A DNA stretch of 34,376 nt. Source: Chloroflexota bacterium (GTDB taxonomy: Bacteria > Chloroflexota > Anaerolineae > Anaerolineales > E44-bin32). The DNA is taken from the NCBI GenBank assembly GCA_022561215.1, contig JADFRQ010000028.1, forward strand, positions 1 through 34,376, in the 5' to 3' direction. Every line of letters begins with the position of its first letter. Position 1 is the first letter of the stretch. The notes under the pieces are model-generated. The model was not told the origin of the DNA. It did not search any database and saw only the letters and a program-made list of their open reading frames with translations. The translations under genes and the position numbers were made by a program. Positions 8,378-16,061 of the stretch are shown here, piece after piece.

Positions 8378-9409
8378 TTAAAATCCCCCATGTTTTTCGA
8401 CAAATTCAAGAACGTCTTTTTCAAAGGGCATAAAGTTTGCCACGCCCTGGCGTGTGACCAGGATCGCCCCGCATGCGTTCGCCATCCGCAGAGCCTTATG
8501 CCAATCCCACTCCTTTAAACGGCCGAAGATCAACCCGCTGGCGAAGGCATCCCCTGCACCGAGCACATTTACCACCTCCACCGGGAAGCCGGGTACTTGG
8601 AGTATCTCCCCATCTTGAAAGTACGCTTCGGCGCCGCGTGCGCCTTGTTTGACGATCAATGCCTGCGGGCCTCGCTCAAGGAGGCCTTGGACCGCGGATT
8701 GAAGATCACCTGAAATTTGGGGCGACGAAATTTGGGAATCGGTGATCGATATTTTTTTGCTCTCTTTCAGCATCGCCGCTTTAATTTCCTCCTCTGTCCC
8801 AATGGCGACATCCACCATGGGCAAGATGGAACGGATGCTCACACCGAATGCACGCGGATCATCCCATTGATCCGCTCTGAAATCCATGTCTAAGAAGATG
8901 GTGGCCCCTGCGCTTCTGGCGCGCTCAGCAGCAAAAATTGTTGCGCTGCGGCTGGGATCCTGGGCCAGGTTTGTGCCGGCGAACTCGAATGCCCGGCATT
9001 CGCTGACGGGTGTCGCCAGGACATCATCGATGGATAATTGAATGTCGGCCGCGTTGTCGCGGTAAAAGATAAGTGGGAATTTATCCGGAGGCTCAATCCC
9101 AAGCACGACAGCGCTCGTTCGCGTGCCCTGTTTTCGGGGGATGAATTGTGTATCCACACCCACCTTCGAGAGAAAGTGGAGCACAAAATCCCCCACAGGA
9201 TCTTCGCCCACCGCAGTTAATAATGCCGTTCGTAAGCCGAGGCGAACCGCTCCCACGGCGATATTCGTAGGCGATCCGCCGACGAAGGCGCCGAAGCTTG
9301 TGATCTCCTCAAAGGGCGCGCCAATATCATTCGAATAGAGGTCGATCGAGGAACGACCCATCGTGATGAGATCATATTTCGCGTTTGATTCGTTCACTTC
9401 TTCGGGCAT
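8378..9409 (-). CDS. iolC: 5-dehydro-2-deoxygluconokinase (IolC), PfkB family
   Basis: IolC phosphorylates 2-deoxy-5-keto-gluconate with ATP, making the substrate of the IolJ aldolase. The 343-residue protein is a PfkB/ribokinase-type sugar kinase. The substrate-side glycine motif is GGSPTN (44-49) and the nucleotide/anion-hole motif with the catalytic Asp is VLGAGDAF (D287). MGRSSIDLYS near the N-terminus and FRADQWDDPR in the middle are typical of IolC. It lies between iolB and iolD, with gaps of about 31 and 39 nt. No aldolase domain is fused, and iolJ is not in the window. Confidence 0.92.
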   Translation of the reverse strand: MPEEVNESNAKYDLITMGRSSIDLYSNDIGAPFEEITSFGAFVGGSPTNIAVGAVRLGLRTALLTAVGEDPVGDFVLHFLSKVGVDTQFIPRKQGTRTSAVVLGIEPPDKFPLIFYRDNAADIQLSIDDVLATPVSECRAFEFAGTNLAQDPSRSATIFAAERARSAGATIFLDMDFRADQWDDPRAFGVSIRSILPMVDVAIGTEEEIKAAMLKESKKISITDSQISSPQISGDLQSAVQGLLERGPQALIVKQGARGAEAYFQDGEILQVPGFPVEVVNVLGAGDAFASGLIFGRLKEWDWHKALRMANACGAILVTRQGVANFMPFEKDVLEFVEKHGGF

Positions 9410-9440
9410 GGGAAATCCTGCTCTCTGAAACGCGTGCGCT

Positions 9441-10313
9441 TTAATCTTTTTCCATTTCCATGCTCACAACAGGTAGCCGGGGATCCTGTTCCACCCAGGT
9501 ATCCTTTACCCAGGCATAGGCCGGGTCGTCGGAATTCGCCAGGGATTGCGCGCTGCCCGTCAAGAAATTCAGGTAGTAAGTGGTAAAGCCATGCGCGGAG
9601 ACAACCGGATGATAGCCCTCGGGAACCATGACCAAGTCGTCATTCTGCGCCATTACAAGCTCATCGAGAGTGCCGTCGACATTGTAAACTCGCTGCAGCG
9701 CATAACCTTCCGGGCGATCGAGTTTATAAAAATACACCTCTTCCAGATCTGCCTCTAGAATCTGCCCCGCATTGTCCACGATGTGCTGGTCATGTTTGTG
9801 CGGGGGGTAGGAGCTCCAATTGCCGGAGGGTGTGTAGACCTCCACAACGACGAGCCGGTGAGAATCAAATCCAGGGGGGAGCATGTTGTTTATTTGACGG
9901 GTTGCGTTACCCCCACCGCGAATCTCAACCGTCACTTGCTCTGGCGTGATTAAGCTCGCAGGATGATCTTCATCCGTTGGGCACCATCCATAGGCAAGAT
10001 CAAGTTCTTCACTTTCGGCCGTGATGGTTAGACTTGTTTTCCTCGGGAGATAAAGGGTATAGGGCATGCCATGGAAAACATCGCGTCTGCGGCCAATATT
10101 TCCCCAATTTCCGTGCGAGCTGCGTACCGAACATACGCCGCCCAGGAGCACCAAAGCGTACTCATGATCAGCCGTGTCAAACTCCCATGTTTCGCCTGCG
10201 TTCATCCGCCGCGCGGCGAAGTGCAGGTAATCCCATCCCGCGGAACTAGGCGTCACTTCTGTGTAACCTGCGGCAGAAGAATGAGGCCGGACCAGCAGAT
10301 TCGAGGTTGTCAT
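9441..10313 (-). CDS. iolB: 5-deoxy-glucuronate isomerase (IolB)
   Basis: IolB converts 5-deoxyglucuronate to 2-deoxy-5-keto-gluconate. The 290-residue protein is a bicupin. Likely metal ligands are H172 and H174 in PPHKHD, a Glu near 191 in LEEVYFY, and H235 in VPEGYHPVVSAHG, all hallmarks of the IolB family. The ATG at 10313 is preferred over a TTG one codon earlier. It is the first gene of the iolBCDAE run, and the region just upstream holds a promoter-like pair and a large palindrome, so expression of the whole cluster is probably set here. Confidence 0.92.
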   Translation of the reverse strand: MTTSNLLVRPHSSAAGYTEVTPSSAGWDYLHFAARRMNAGETWEFDTADHEYALVLLGGVCSVRSSHGNWGNIGRRRDVFHGMPYTLYLPRKTSLTITAESEELDLAYGWCPTDEDHPASLITPEQVTVEIRGGGNATRQINNMLPPGFDSHRLVVVEVYTPSGNWSSYPPHKHDQHIVDNAGQILEADLEEVYFYKLDRPEGYALQRVYNVDGTLDELVMAQNDDLVMVPEGYHPVVSAHGFTTYYLNFLTGSAQSLANSDDPAYAWVKDTWVEQDPRLPVVSMEMEKD

Positions 10314-10399
10314 CAATCGCTCTTTAGGCTGTGCACTTTGTAGTTATCTCAATTCGGGTTGCGACGTTAATGAATTTCTGCGCAGGATAAAAAACCCAT

Positions 10400-10421
10400 A
10401 TTCCACGCGCGCGCGTGGAAT
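10400..10421. promoter_or_regulatory. 22-bp perfect palindrome upstream of iolB, candidate operator
   Basis: A perfect inverted repeat with half-site ATTCCACGCGC, centred between 10410 and 10411. It lies about 80-100 nt before the iolB ATG and starts about 15 nt after a -10 box on the minus strand, so it would overlap the start of the transcript. That position suits a repressor site. The regulator gene is not in the window. LacI-type operators often have a central CG; that assignment is a guess. Confidence 0.65.
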
Positions 10422-10435
10422 TAATCGTCAATGCT

Positions 10436-10463
10436 ATTTTAACTTTTCAGGCCGGAACTTCAA
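10436..10463 (-). promoter_or_regulatory. Sigma70-like promoter of the iol cluster
   Basis: On the minus strand, -35 TTGAAG (10463-10458), a 16-nt spacer and -10 TAAAAT (10441-10436) are found. A start of transcription near 10428 would give a leader of about 115 nt, with the palindrome at 10400-10421 in its first bases. Spacing and boxes fit, but this is prediction only. Confidence 0.5.
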
Positions 10464-10904
10464 ACCCCAAACGGTGGCGAGATTATCATTGAAAAGTATA
10501 AGGGCGGATCTGTTGTTTGCACGATTGAGTTTTTCATTCGATCCGTATCTGGGCAAGGCCAGGGTGGTTATACGAAAATGAATTGGGATCTTACTCTACG
10601 GAGGGACTCCAATTAAGTCCTACGATTCTACCATCGGAAGGATGACGCAGAGTTTGTGAGGGCGCGCTGCATCTGAGAATCCTGCCCGGCTCAAGCAGTC
10701 GAAAGATGACAGCATGTGAACTCACCCTTACTGTCATTCTGAACACCGAAGGTGTGAAAAATCTCGTTTCCCGAATGTTAAATGGCCACATTTGGGAAAA
10801 ACATAATCCCGCCCTTTCATTCTTGAAAGATTTCTGCACACGGCGAAATTAAATTATACAAATGTGCAAATACGGCTCACTTCTCATCCCAACCCACATT
10901 ATTA
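10464..10904. other. Non-coding stretch between iol promoter and aldo/keto reductase gene
   Basis: No convincing gene is seen in about 440 nt. A short hairpin (ACACC-GAA-GGTGT, 10743-10755) sits in a stretch that resembles the widespread TGTCATTCTGA-type intergenic repeats. The one longer open frame on the minus strand runs through this repeat and has no coding character. Confidence 0.5.
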
Positions 10905-11687
10905 TCACGAAAATCTGGAATTTTTACTAATTTCAGTCATCTCTTCATCTGTAAGTTCAAAATCAAAGATTTCGATGTTCTCGCGCTGCCTGGCACGATT
11001 GCTTGATTTGGGGATGGTCACCACCTGTGGCTGCTGGACAACCCAGCGCAGCGCGATTTGGGCGGCGTTCTTGCCATAGCGATCACCAATCGCCTGCAAG
11101 CCCTTGTGCATTGCTAACCGGCCTCTCGCTAGCGGGCTGTAGGAGGTGATCATCACATCATTCTCCCGACAATATTTCAGCAGCTCGCGCTGCGGATATT
11201 GGCTGTGGAAAATAACCTGGTTCGTTAGAAGCTTGGCGTCTGAATTCGCCTGGGCGGCTGCTTGCTGTTGAATAGAGAAGTTGCTCACGCCAATCATGCG
11301 TACCTTGCCTTGCTCCACCAGCGTGTTCAGCGCCTGCATGGTCTCCTCGATGGGCACACGGCTATTGGGTGAATGGATCAGGTAGAGATCGATAAAATCA
11401 AGCTTGAGCTTGCGCAGGCTCCGATCACATGCCTCCAGGATTGCATTCTGGCGCAAGTTCGAGCTTAATACCTTGGTGGCCAGGAAAATTTCACCCCGTT
11501 CGAGCCCGGAGGACTTAATCGCCTCCCCGACCTGCTGCTCATTGGTATACATCTCGGCCGTGTCGATGTGGCGATAGCCAAGCTCGAATGCAGAGCCAAC
11601 GGCGCGAACGCATTCTTCGCCGTTCAAGTTCCAGGTGCCGAAACCAATTTTGGGGATCTGCTCGCCGTGGATCGATTCAAATTCCAT
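10905..11687 (-). CDS. Aldo/keto reductase
   Basis: This NADPH-type aldo/keto reductase reduces aldehydes or ketones to alcohols. From the ATG at 11687 the protein has 260 residues; an earlier ATG at 11732 would add 15 non-conserved residues and lacks a ribosome site, while 11687 follows AAAGGTG at good spacing. The catalytic tetrad is visible: Asp and Tyr in HIDTAEMYTNE, Lys in LATKVLSS, His in LYLIHSPN. GFGTWN and IGVSNF are family motifs, and IPKSSN near the C-terminus contacts the cofactor phosphate. It shares strand with the inositol cluster but is 590 nt upstream of iolB and behind a separate promoter, so a link to inositol is open. Confidence 0.9.
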   Translation of the reverse strand: MEFESIHGEQIPKIGFGTWNLNGEECVRAVGSAFELGYRHIDTAEMYTNEQQVGEAIKSSGLERGEIFLATKVLSSNLRQNAILEACDRSLRKLKLDFIDLYLIHSPNSRVPIEETMQALNTLVEQGKVRMIGVSNFSIQQQAAAQANSDAKLLTNQVIFHSQYPQRELLKYCRENDVMITSYSPLARGRLAMHKGLQAIGDRYGKNAAQIALRWVVQQPQVVTIPKSSNRARQRENIEIFDFELTDEEMTEISKNSRFS

Positions 11688-11887
11688 AGAGCACCTTTCA
11701 AATTTCAACCAATAGTCAACAGCGAAGGACAATATTTTCGCTGGACAACCACAAACAGCTCGAAAGAAGCCGCGTCAGCGACACGCAATCAAGTATCCCA
11801 CAATTACAGCCAAAACCGATTACGCTTAGCACATCACAAGGTGAAGTAACTCGCTTTGTATCCTCAGTGGCTTTCGAGAATGGAATC

Positions 11888-13351
11888 ATGAATTCCAGGG
11901 TTGTCTTTTCAATTTGCTTAATCCTCCTATTGGCGAATGTGGGTTGTGGCTACCGAGAGATTTTCCACCTCACGGCAGCTACACAAAACGCACGAACCGC
12001 GGAAAAACCATCATCTGCCCGAGAAAACGTTGTGTCGACTGGTCAATCTAGCGGCACATCGACGAGTGACGATGAATCACCTGCTTTAGCTGATCCAGAG
12101 ATTCCGGCAGAAATAATAGGTGGGATACGTGACCCTTCATTGATCATGCCCTCATCCATCCTGGACCTACAGCCCGTCGGCGTGCCATTCCTGGATCCAG
12201 CATATGGCACGATCTTGCGTCGTGTCTCGAATAGTATGGAGCAGGGGGGTTTTGAAACCCAAATCTACAGCCAGCTTCAAGCGTTTTCAGCAGACAACCA
12301 ATACCTGCTGCTCGACAGTCCCCGCGGCTTTCTCGTCCGACGCGTGGATGACCTTAGTTTCGTTGCCGGTCTAGACACTTCAACATGGAACGATCCCCGC
12401 TGGCATCCGCTGCAATCAAACATCGTGGTCCATTTTGACAGCAATGAGGATAGCCGCGTAAAGCTTCAATTTACAGATGTGAAAGCCCTGACAACAACAA
12501 CCATTTTTACTTTCCCAGATCAATATGAGTACATTCTCGTTAACCCATCCTTCGATGAACTGTCGGATGATGGCCGCTGGCTAACCGGGATGCTCACACG
12601 CGATGATGGCCAGCCGGTCATCTTTGCACTAGACATCGAGAACCGCGCCCTGACAACCCAGTTGGCTCTTTCCGATCTTTATCGGGATTCATGTGAGCCA
12701 GACCCAATCTGGGGTGAGGTTGAACCGGATTGGATTGCGGCCTCGCCGCTAGGGCGTTATCTTGTTGTGCAATGGGTGCGTGACTGGGAGCCTGACACGC
12801 CGACCCCGCGCTGCAGCGGTCTCGAGACTTACGATTTGCACACAGGCGAATTCATTGGCCGCGTCTCGCCCCATCATAATCATGGAGACCTGGGTGTTGA
12901 TACAGATGGCGTCAGCGAGTTCTTTATGACGACCGAACTAGAATCGCCAATGGACGGAAACCGTCCCGCGATCGCGATGCGCGCCCTGCCGGGTGAGAGC
13001 ACCGTCAGCCCACCGCGCTATCTGCAAGTTGTCGATTGGGCGGATGTTGATCACATCTCCTGTCAGGGTCCACTTGGGGTTTGTCTGGTTTCCTGGGGCA
13101 GTCTCGGAGAAAACATTGACTTTGCCTTCGAGAACGAAATCTTTCTGCAGTATACGGATGGATCGGTTCTGCGCCTGGCGCATCATCGTTCAAGCAAATG
13201 TGGCTATTGGGTGCAGCCGCGCGCCAGCATTTCGCGCGATGGCCGCTACGTGATCTTTGCTTCCGACTGGGGTGAAGCTAACAGTTGTGTGGGCGGTGAT
13301 GACCTAGGCCGGGGAGACCCCTATATCATTGATCTAAGAGCAAGACCGTAA
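11888..13351 (+). CDS. Exported beta-propeller-like protein, probable lipoprotein
   Basis: I do not recognise a named family. The protein (487 residues from ATG 11888; a GTG at 11867 could add seven) begins with a signal sequence, MNSRVVFSICLILLLANVGC, ending in a weak lipobox. A Ser/Thr-rich spacer of about 60 residues follows. The rest has repeated blade-like segments such as LQAFSADNQYLLLDSPRGF, NPSFDELSDDGRWLTGML, AASPLGRYLVVQWV and ASISRDGRYVIFASDWGE. This Ser-x-Asp-Gly-Arg-Tyr-hydrophobic pattern is that of WD40-like/PD40 or TolB-type propellers. Its role is probably extracytoplasmic binding or scaffolding. It is transcribed away from the aldo/keto reductase gene. Confidence 0.8.
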   Translation: MNSRVVFSICLILLLANVGCGYREIFHLTAATQNARTAEKPSSARENVVSTGQSSGTSTSDDESPALADPEIPAEIIGGIRDPSLIMPSSILDLQPVGVPFLDPAYGTILRRVSNSMEQGGFETQIYSQLQAFSADNQYLLLDSPRGFLVRRVDDLSFVAGLDTSTWNDPRWHPLQSNIVVHFDSNEDSRVKLQFTDVKALTTTTIFTFPDQYEYILVNPSFDELSDDGRWLTGMLTRDDGQPVIFALDIENRALTTQLALSDLYRDSCEPDPIWGEVEPDWIAASPLGRYLVVQWVRDWEPDTPTPRCSGLETYDLHTGEFIGRVSPHHNHGDLGVDTDGVSEFFMTTELESPMDGNRPAIAMRALPGESTVSPPRYLQVVDWADVDHISCQGPLGVCLVSWGSLGENIDFAFENEIFLQYTDGSVLRLAHHRSSKCGYWVQPRASISRDGRYVIFASDWGEANSCVGGDDLGRGDPYIIDLRARP

Positions 13352-13537
13352 TTTGAAGATTAAGATTTTACAATGGCCAAGAATCGGCAGATCCAACGCG
13401 ATCCGTCCATGTATACTTTTTTTTGATCTTTTTCGTAATGATTGTGTGACGCTTCATCGCTATGATGCGGATAAATGCGAAGGCAGCAGCGCATCTTAAA
13501 TTAAAGGAACTAACCACCTCCGCATAGCCAATATTAG

Positions 13538-14012
13538 GTTGCTGGCAAGCAATCTGTCTTAGCGCCCAGAGCGTTGGCTGGCGGACAGTCTTTCGAGGGG
13601 CCGTGGGGTATTGTTTACGGCGGCAACCTCACCCCGCATGAAGAGACCGGCCTTGCAACCAGGACCGATGACGAGATCAAACGCGTACTTTCATCGGAGA
13701 TCCAGCGCTGTATTAGGCGGACCGATCTATGTTTACACTATTCGTTATGAGAATGGGGATTCTCATCTTGCGTCTCCTGCCACGCAGGCTACGATGGCTT
13801 CTCATTGTCCGAAGACCCTCGTGCGGTCTAGCAGCACTTCTTGATCCGATCCCTGAGGTGAGCGAAGTTCCCAAACCGGGGCGTCAAAATGAGTTACGAG
13901 AAACCTCAGTCTCCTCCATTCAAGATTGCCTTATTCGGTGCTCTTGGCATAGTGCTTGTGGCGCAGTGCCAGGCAGGCATCCTCCAGCAATTTCGTGGCC
14001 ATGACTTTCACC
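13538..14012 (+). pseudogene. Decayed cytochrome c (C-terminal part)
   Basis: Pieces of one class of cytochrome c domain can be read in order across three frames. They are GPWGIVYGGNLTPHEETGL with TDDEIKRVL (13583-13690, frame of 13583), then ENGDSHLASP (about 13749-13778, another frame), then HAGYDGFSLSEDPRAV (13781-13828), then EVSEVPKPG (about 13855-13880), and finally a hydrophobic FKIALFGALGIVLV (about 13925-13966) that would be a membrane segment. The upstream heme-binding CxxCH part is missing. With at least three frame changes and in-frame stops the gene is dead. In living relatives these domains carry electrons in membrane-bound chains. The CVSCH read at 13769 is an accident of decay. 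Confidence 0.72.
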
Positions 14013-14220
14013 TTAGATGTTGAACAGACCTCTGGGTAACTGTAAGCTGGAGATTGAAATTCCCGGAATATTTTTCCGTGTAGCATCCATCCAACGTCAA
14101 AACGCCGAATTACTTCTGCATAGTGCTGAAAGATGGGGAAATCGAAGAATTATTTCTTTAAAAAATTCCTTGGAGATGGATGCGAGGAAATATTTTTTCA
14201 GAATCATAGGCTAGGCGCCC
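14013..14220. other. Short stretch with no recognisable gene
   Basis: Between the two decayed genes there are only short open frames (for example a 65-residue one from 14017) with no family resemblance, no ribosome site and no convincing composition. It may hold further remnants. Confidence 0.3.
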
Positions 14221-14540
14221 ATGACTGGAGAGATCGTCTAGTTGGACATCCAGCAAGAGCTTCCAGATCTTCAGCCCGAAGTTTTGCAGGTCGCAGGTGA
14301 GCTCCAAAGGTTGATTTTGCGTGTATTTCCGGCTGCGGAAAAGTCGCAAACGATAGGGAAAATGCAGGCTACGGCTTTGGGAGAGGCTACCAGGATCTGG
14401 TCTTTTTCATCTCCCCGTACCGAAAACATGTCAATCTTGGAATCGTTAAGGGCGCAACGCTGGAGGACCCCGTAAACTTCATCCAGGGAACTAGAAAAGT
14501 GCACAGGCATGTCAAGCTACAACGAATCGAGCAGGCCTAA
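14221..14540 (+). pseudogene. Decayed DUF1801-type protein
   Basis: An ATG at 14221 is followed after six codons by an in-frame TAG (14239-14241). Beyond it the frame reads DIQQELPDLQPEVLQVAGEL and RLILRVFPAAEK, like the N-terminal helix of DUF1801/YdhG-like small proteins. Near 14340-14360 the reading shifts by -1 into GYGFGRGYQDLVFFISPYRK, HVNLGIVKGATLEDP and GTRKVHRHVKL, which match the family's C-terminal half, ending at TAA 14538-14540. One stop and one frameshift make it inactive unless the assembly is wrong at two sites. The family function is poorly known. Confidence 0.72.
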
Positions 14541-14555
14541 GAGTAGAACCAGTCC

Positions 14556-15824
14556 ATGAATCGTTTTTCAATGCGGACCAAGTCCCTCTTTCTGACAATA
14601 GCCCCGATCCTTGTTATGTCGGCCTTAACGATTGTGAGCTGCAGCGACGTATCAAGTATGCCGCCCGCGATAATGACACAGGTTCCCACTCAGGAGCCAC
14701 CGAGGCCTACAATCACACCTCTTCCTTATTCACTTTGTCTTTTCGTGACCGGAAAATATGTTGAACTTTCTGCTGTGGGAGAGGCAAACGGACTCCCTGT
14801 CGCGGGAGCGATAGTAGAGTTATCTGTAGTGGACGGGACTTTCTACAAGCAGACCTCTAGCGAAATAGGAGAAGTGTGCTGGAGTAATCTTCCCGGTGCC
14901 ACAATCAACCTCGTCATTAGCAAGCCAGGCTATAGTACAAAAGAGGAAACGCTGACGCTTGACCGAGGCCGCAATGGTGTAGTTATTAGGATTGAGCGCG
15001 ACCGTCTGGAACCGACACCGAATCTCATGTTAACTAGCGAGCCTGTCGCGATCGCCGAGACCCAGGCGAGCTCAATACCCCTGGTAAGGGCTCATGCTCA
15101 CAACGACTATGAGCACCCGAGACCGCTATTTGATGCTCTCGAACATGGATTTACCAGCATCGAAGTAGATATACATTTGGTTGAAGGCGAGCTGTATGTG
15201 GCACATGGCATAAGTGAAATTCAACCAGGGCGCACGCTCATCTCCCTTTATCTTGACCCCCTAAGGGAGCGCATTACATATTATGGAGGATGGGTCTATC
15301 TTCAGGGCCCTCAGATAACCCTCTTGATCGACATCAAAACAGAAGCTGAGTCCACTTATCTGGCTCTAAGGAGCATATTGGAGGAATATCAAGATATATT
15401 TACTGTATTCCGCCCCTCGGGCGTGAATGAGGGGCCGATTCTCGCCATAATCTCAGGCAACCGTCCACGTGAGCTGATGCAAAGTGAATCCGTGCGCTAT
15501 GCTGCTTACGATGGCCGGATAGAGGATTTGGAATCGGCCGATCTAGCCAGCTTCATCCCTCTGATTAGCGGCAACTGGACAAACTTTTTCACCTGGAGAG
15601 GGATTGGACCCATGCCCGAGCAGGAACGGAAGACGCTGAGAGACATGGTTGAGAGGGCACACCTAGAAGGAAGGAGAATTCGATTCTGGGCAACCCCGGA
15701 TTATCCATCGACAGCGCGAGATGCAGTTTGGCTTGAGCTCCTTGAGGCGGGCGTTGACCTCATCAATACAGATGACCTACAAGGGCTTCAGCGATTTCTG
15801 ATCGCTAATCCACAAGGAACATGA
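14556..15824 (+). CDS. Lipoprotein with PI-PLC/GDPD-like (Aim6-type) domain
   Basis: The 422-residue protein begins with a signal sequence and a lipobox ending at the Cys in TIVSCSD (about residue 29), so it should be anchored on the outside. Residues about 60-150 form a carboxypeptidase regulatory-like beta domain (LPVAGAIVELSV, GEVCWSNLPGA, KPGYSTKEETL). Residues about 175-415 form a TIM-barrel phosphodiesterase-like domain: AHAHNDYEHPRPLFDAL, GFTSIEVDIHL, ELYVAHG, then RTLISLYLDPL and LLIDIKTEAE, and near the end IRFWATPDYP and GVDLINTDDL. This pattern matches the PI-PLC-like/Aim6 group, with the His, Glu and Asp of a metal-dependent phosphodiesterase. Substrate unknown; glycerophosphodiesters or inositol phospholipids are possible. 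A second possible start lies at 14571. Weak ribosome site. Confidence 0.82.
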   Translation: MNRFSMRTKSLFLTIAPILVMSALTIVSCSDVSSMPPAIMTQVPTQEPPRPTITPLPYSLCLFVTGKYVELSAVGEANGLPVAGAIVELSVVDGTFYKQTSSEIGEVCWSNLPGATINLVISKPGYSTKEETLTLDRGRNGVVIRIERDRLEPTPNLMLTSEPVAIAETQASSIPLVRAHAHNDYEHPRPLFDALEHGFTSIEVDIHLVEGELYVAHGISEIQPGRTLISLYLDPLRERITYYGGWVYLQGPQITLLIDIKTEAESTYLALRSILEEYQDIFTVFRPSGVNEGPILAIISGNRPRELMQSESVRYAAYDGRIEDLESADLASFIPLISGNWTNFFTWRGIGPMPEQERKTLRDMVERAHLEGRRIRFWATPDYPSTARDAVWLELLEAGVDLINTDDLQGLQRFLIANPQGT

Positions 15825-16061
15825 CCAGCGCAAAGGACTCGAGCCGCATGAAACGCGCCCATATACTACTGGCGATCAAATTATTTCAATGTCTTTCAAG
15901 GAATTCGTTGACTATTACGTCGATTGGTTCGATCGACATTGGTCCCAAGCGCGCTTCAGGCGATTCGTCGAACCGTCGCTGGTTACTCATCAATAAATAA
16001 CGGGGTGCAAAAGCAATGCTTACGCCGAACGAATTGCATGTGAATTTGGGGAATGGGACCG
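15825..16061 (+). other. Intergenic stretch with a coding-like fragment
   Basis: An open frame from about 15803 to the TAA at 15996 has coding-like composition (its end, from ATG 15889, reads MSFKEFVDYYVDWFDRHW and on for 35 residues in all) but no ribosome site and no family that I recognise. It may be the tail of a decayed gene. Nothing else is seen before the kinase stop. Confidence 0.25.

Noticed and set aside
10591..10839. 82-residue open frame on the minus strand
   Set aside because: It runs through an intergenic repeat with a hairpin, has no ribosome site and no protein-like pattern.
13769..13783. CVSCH, a perfect heme c motif on the plus strand
   Set aside because: In the cytochrome remnant this place aligns with the late ...MP-x-AGY part of the domain, not with the heme site; it arises in a shifted frame.
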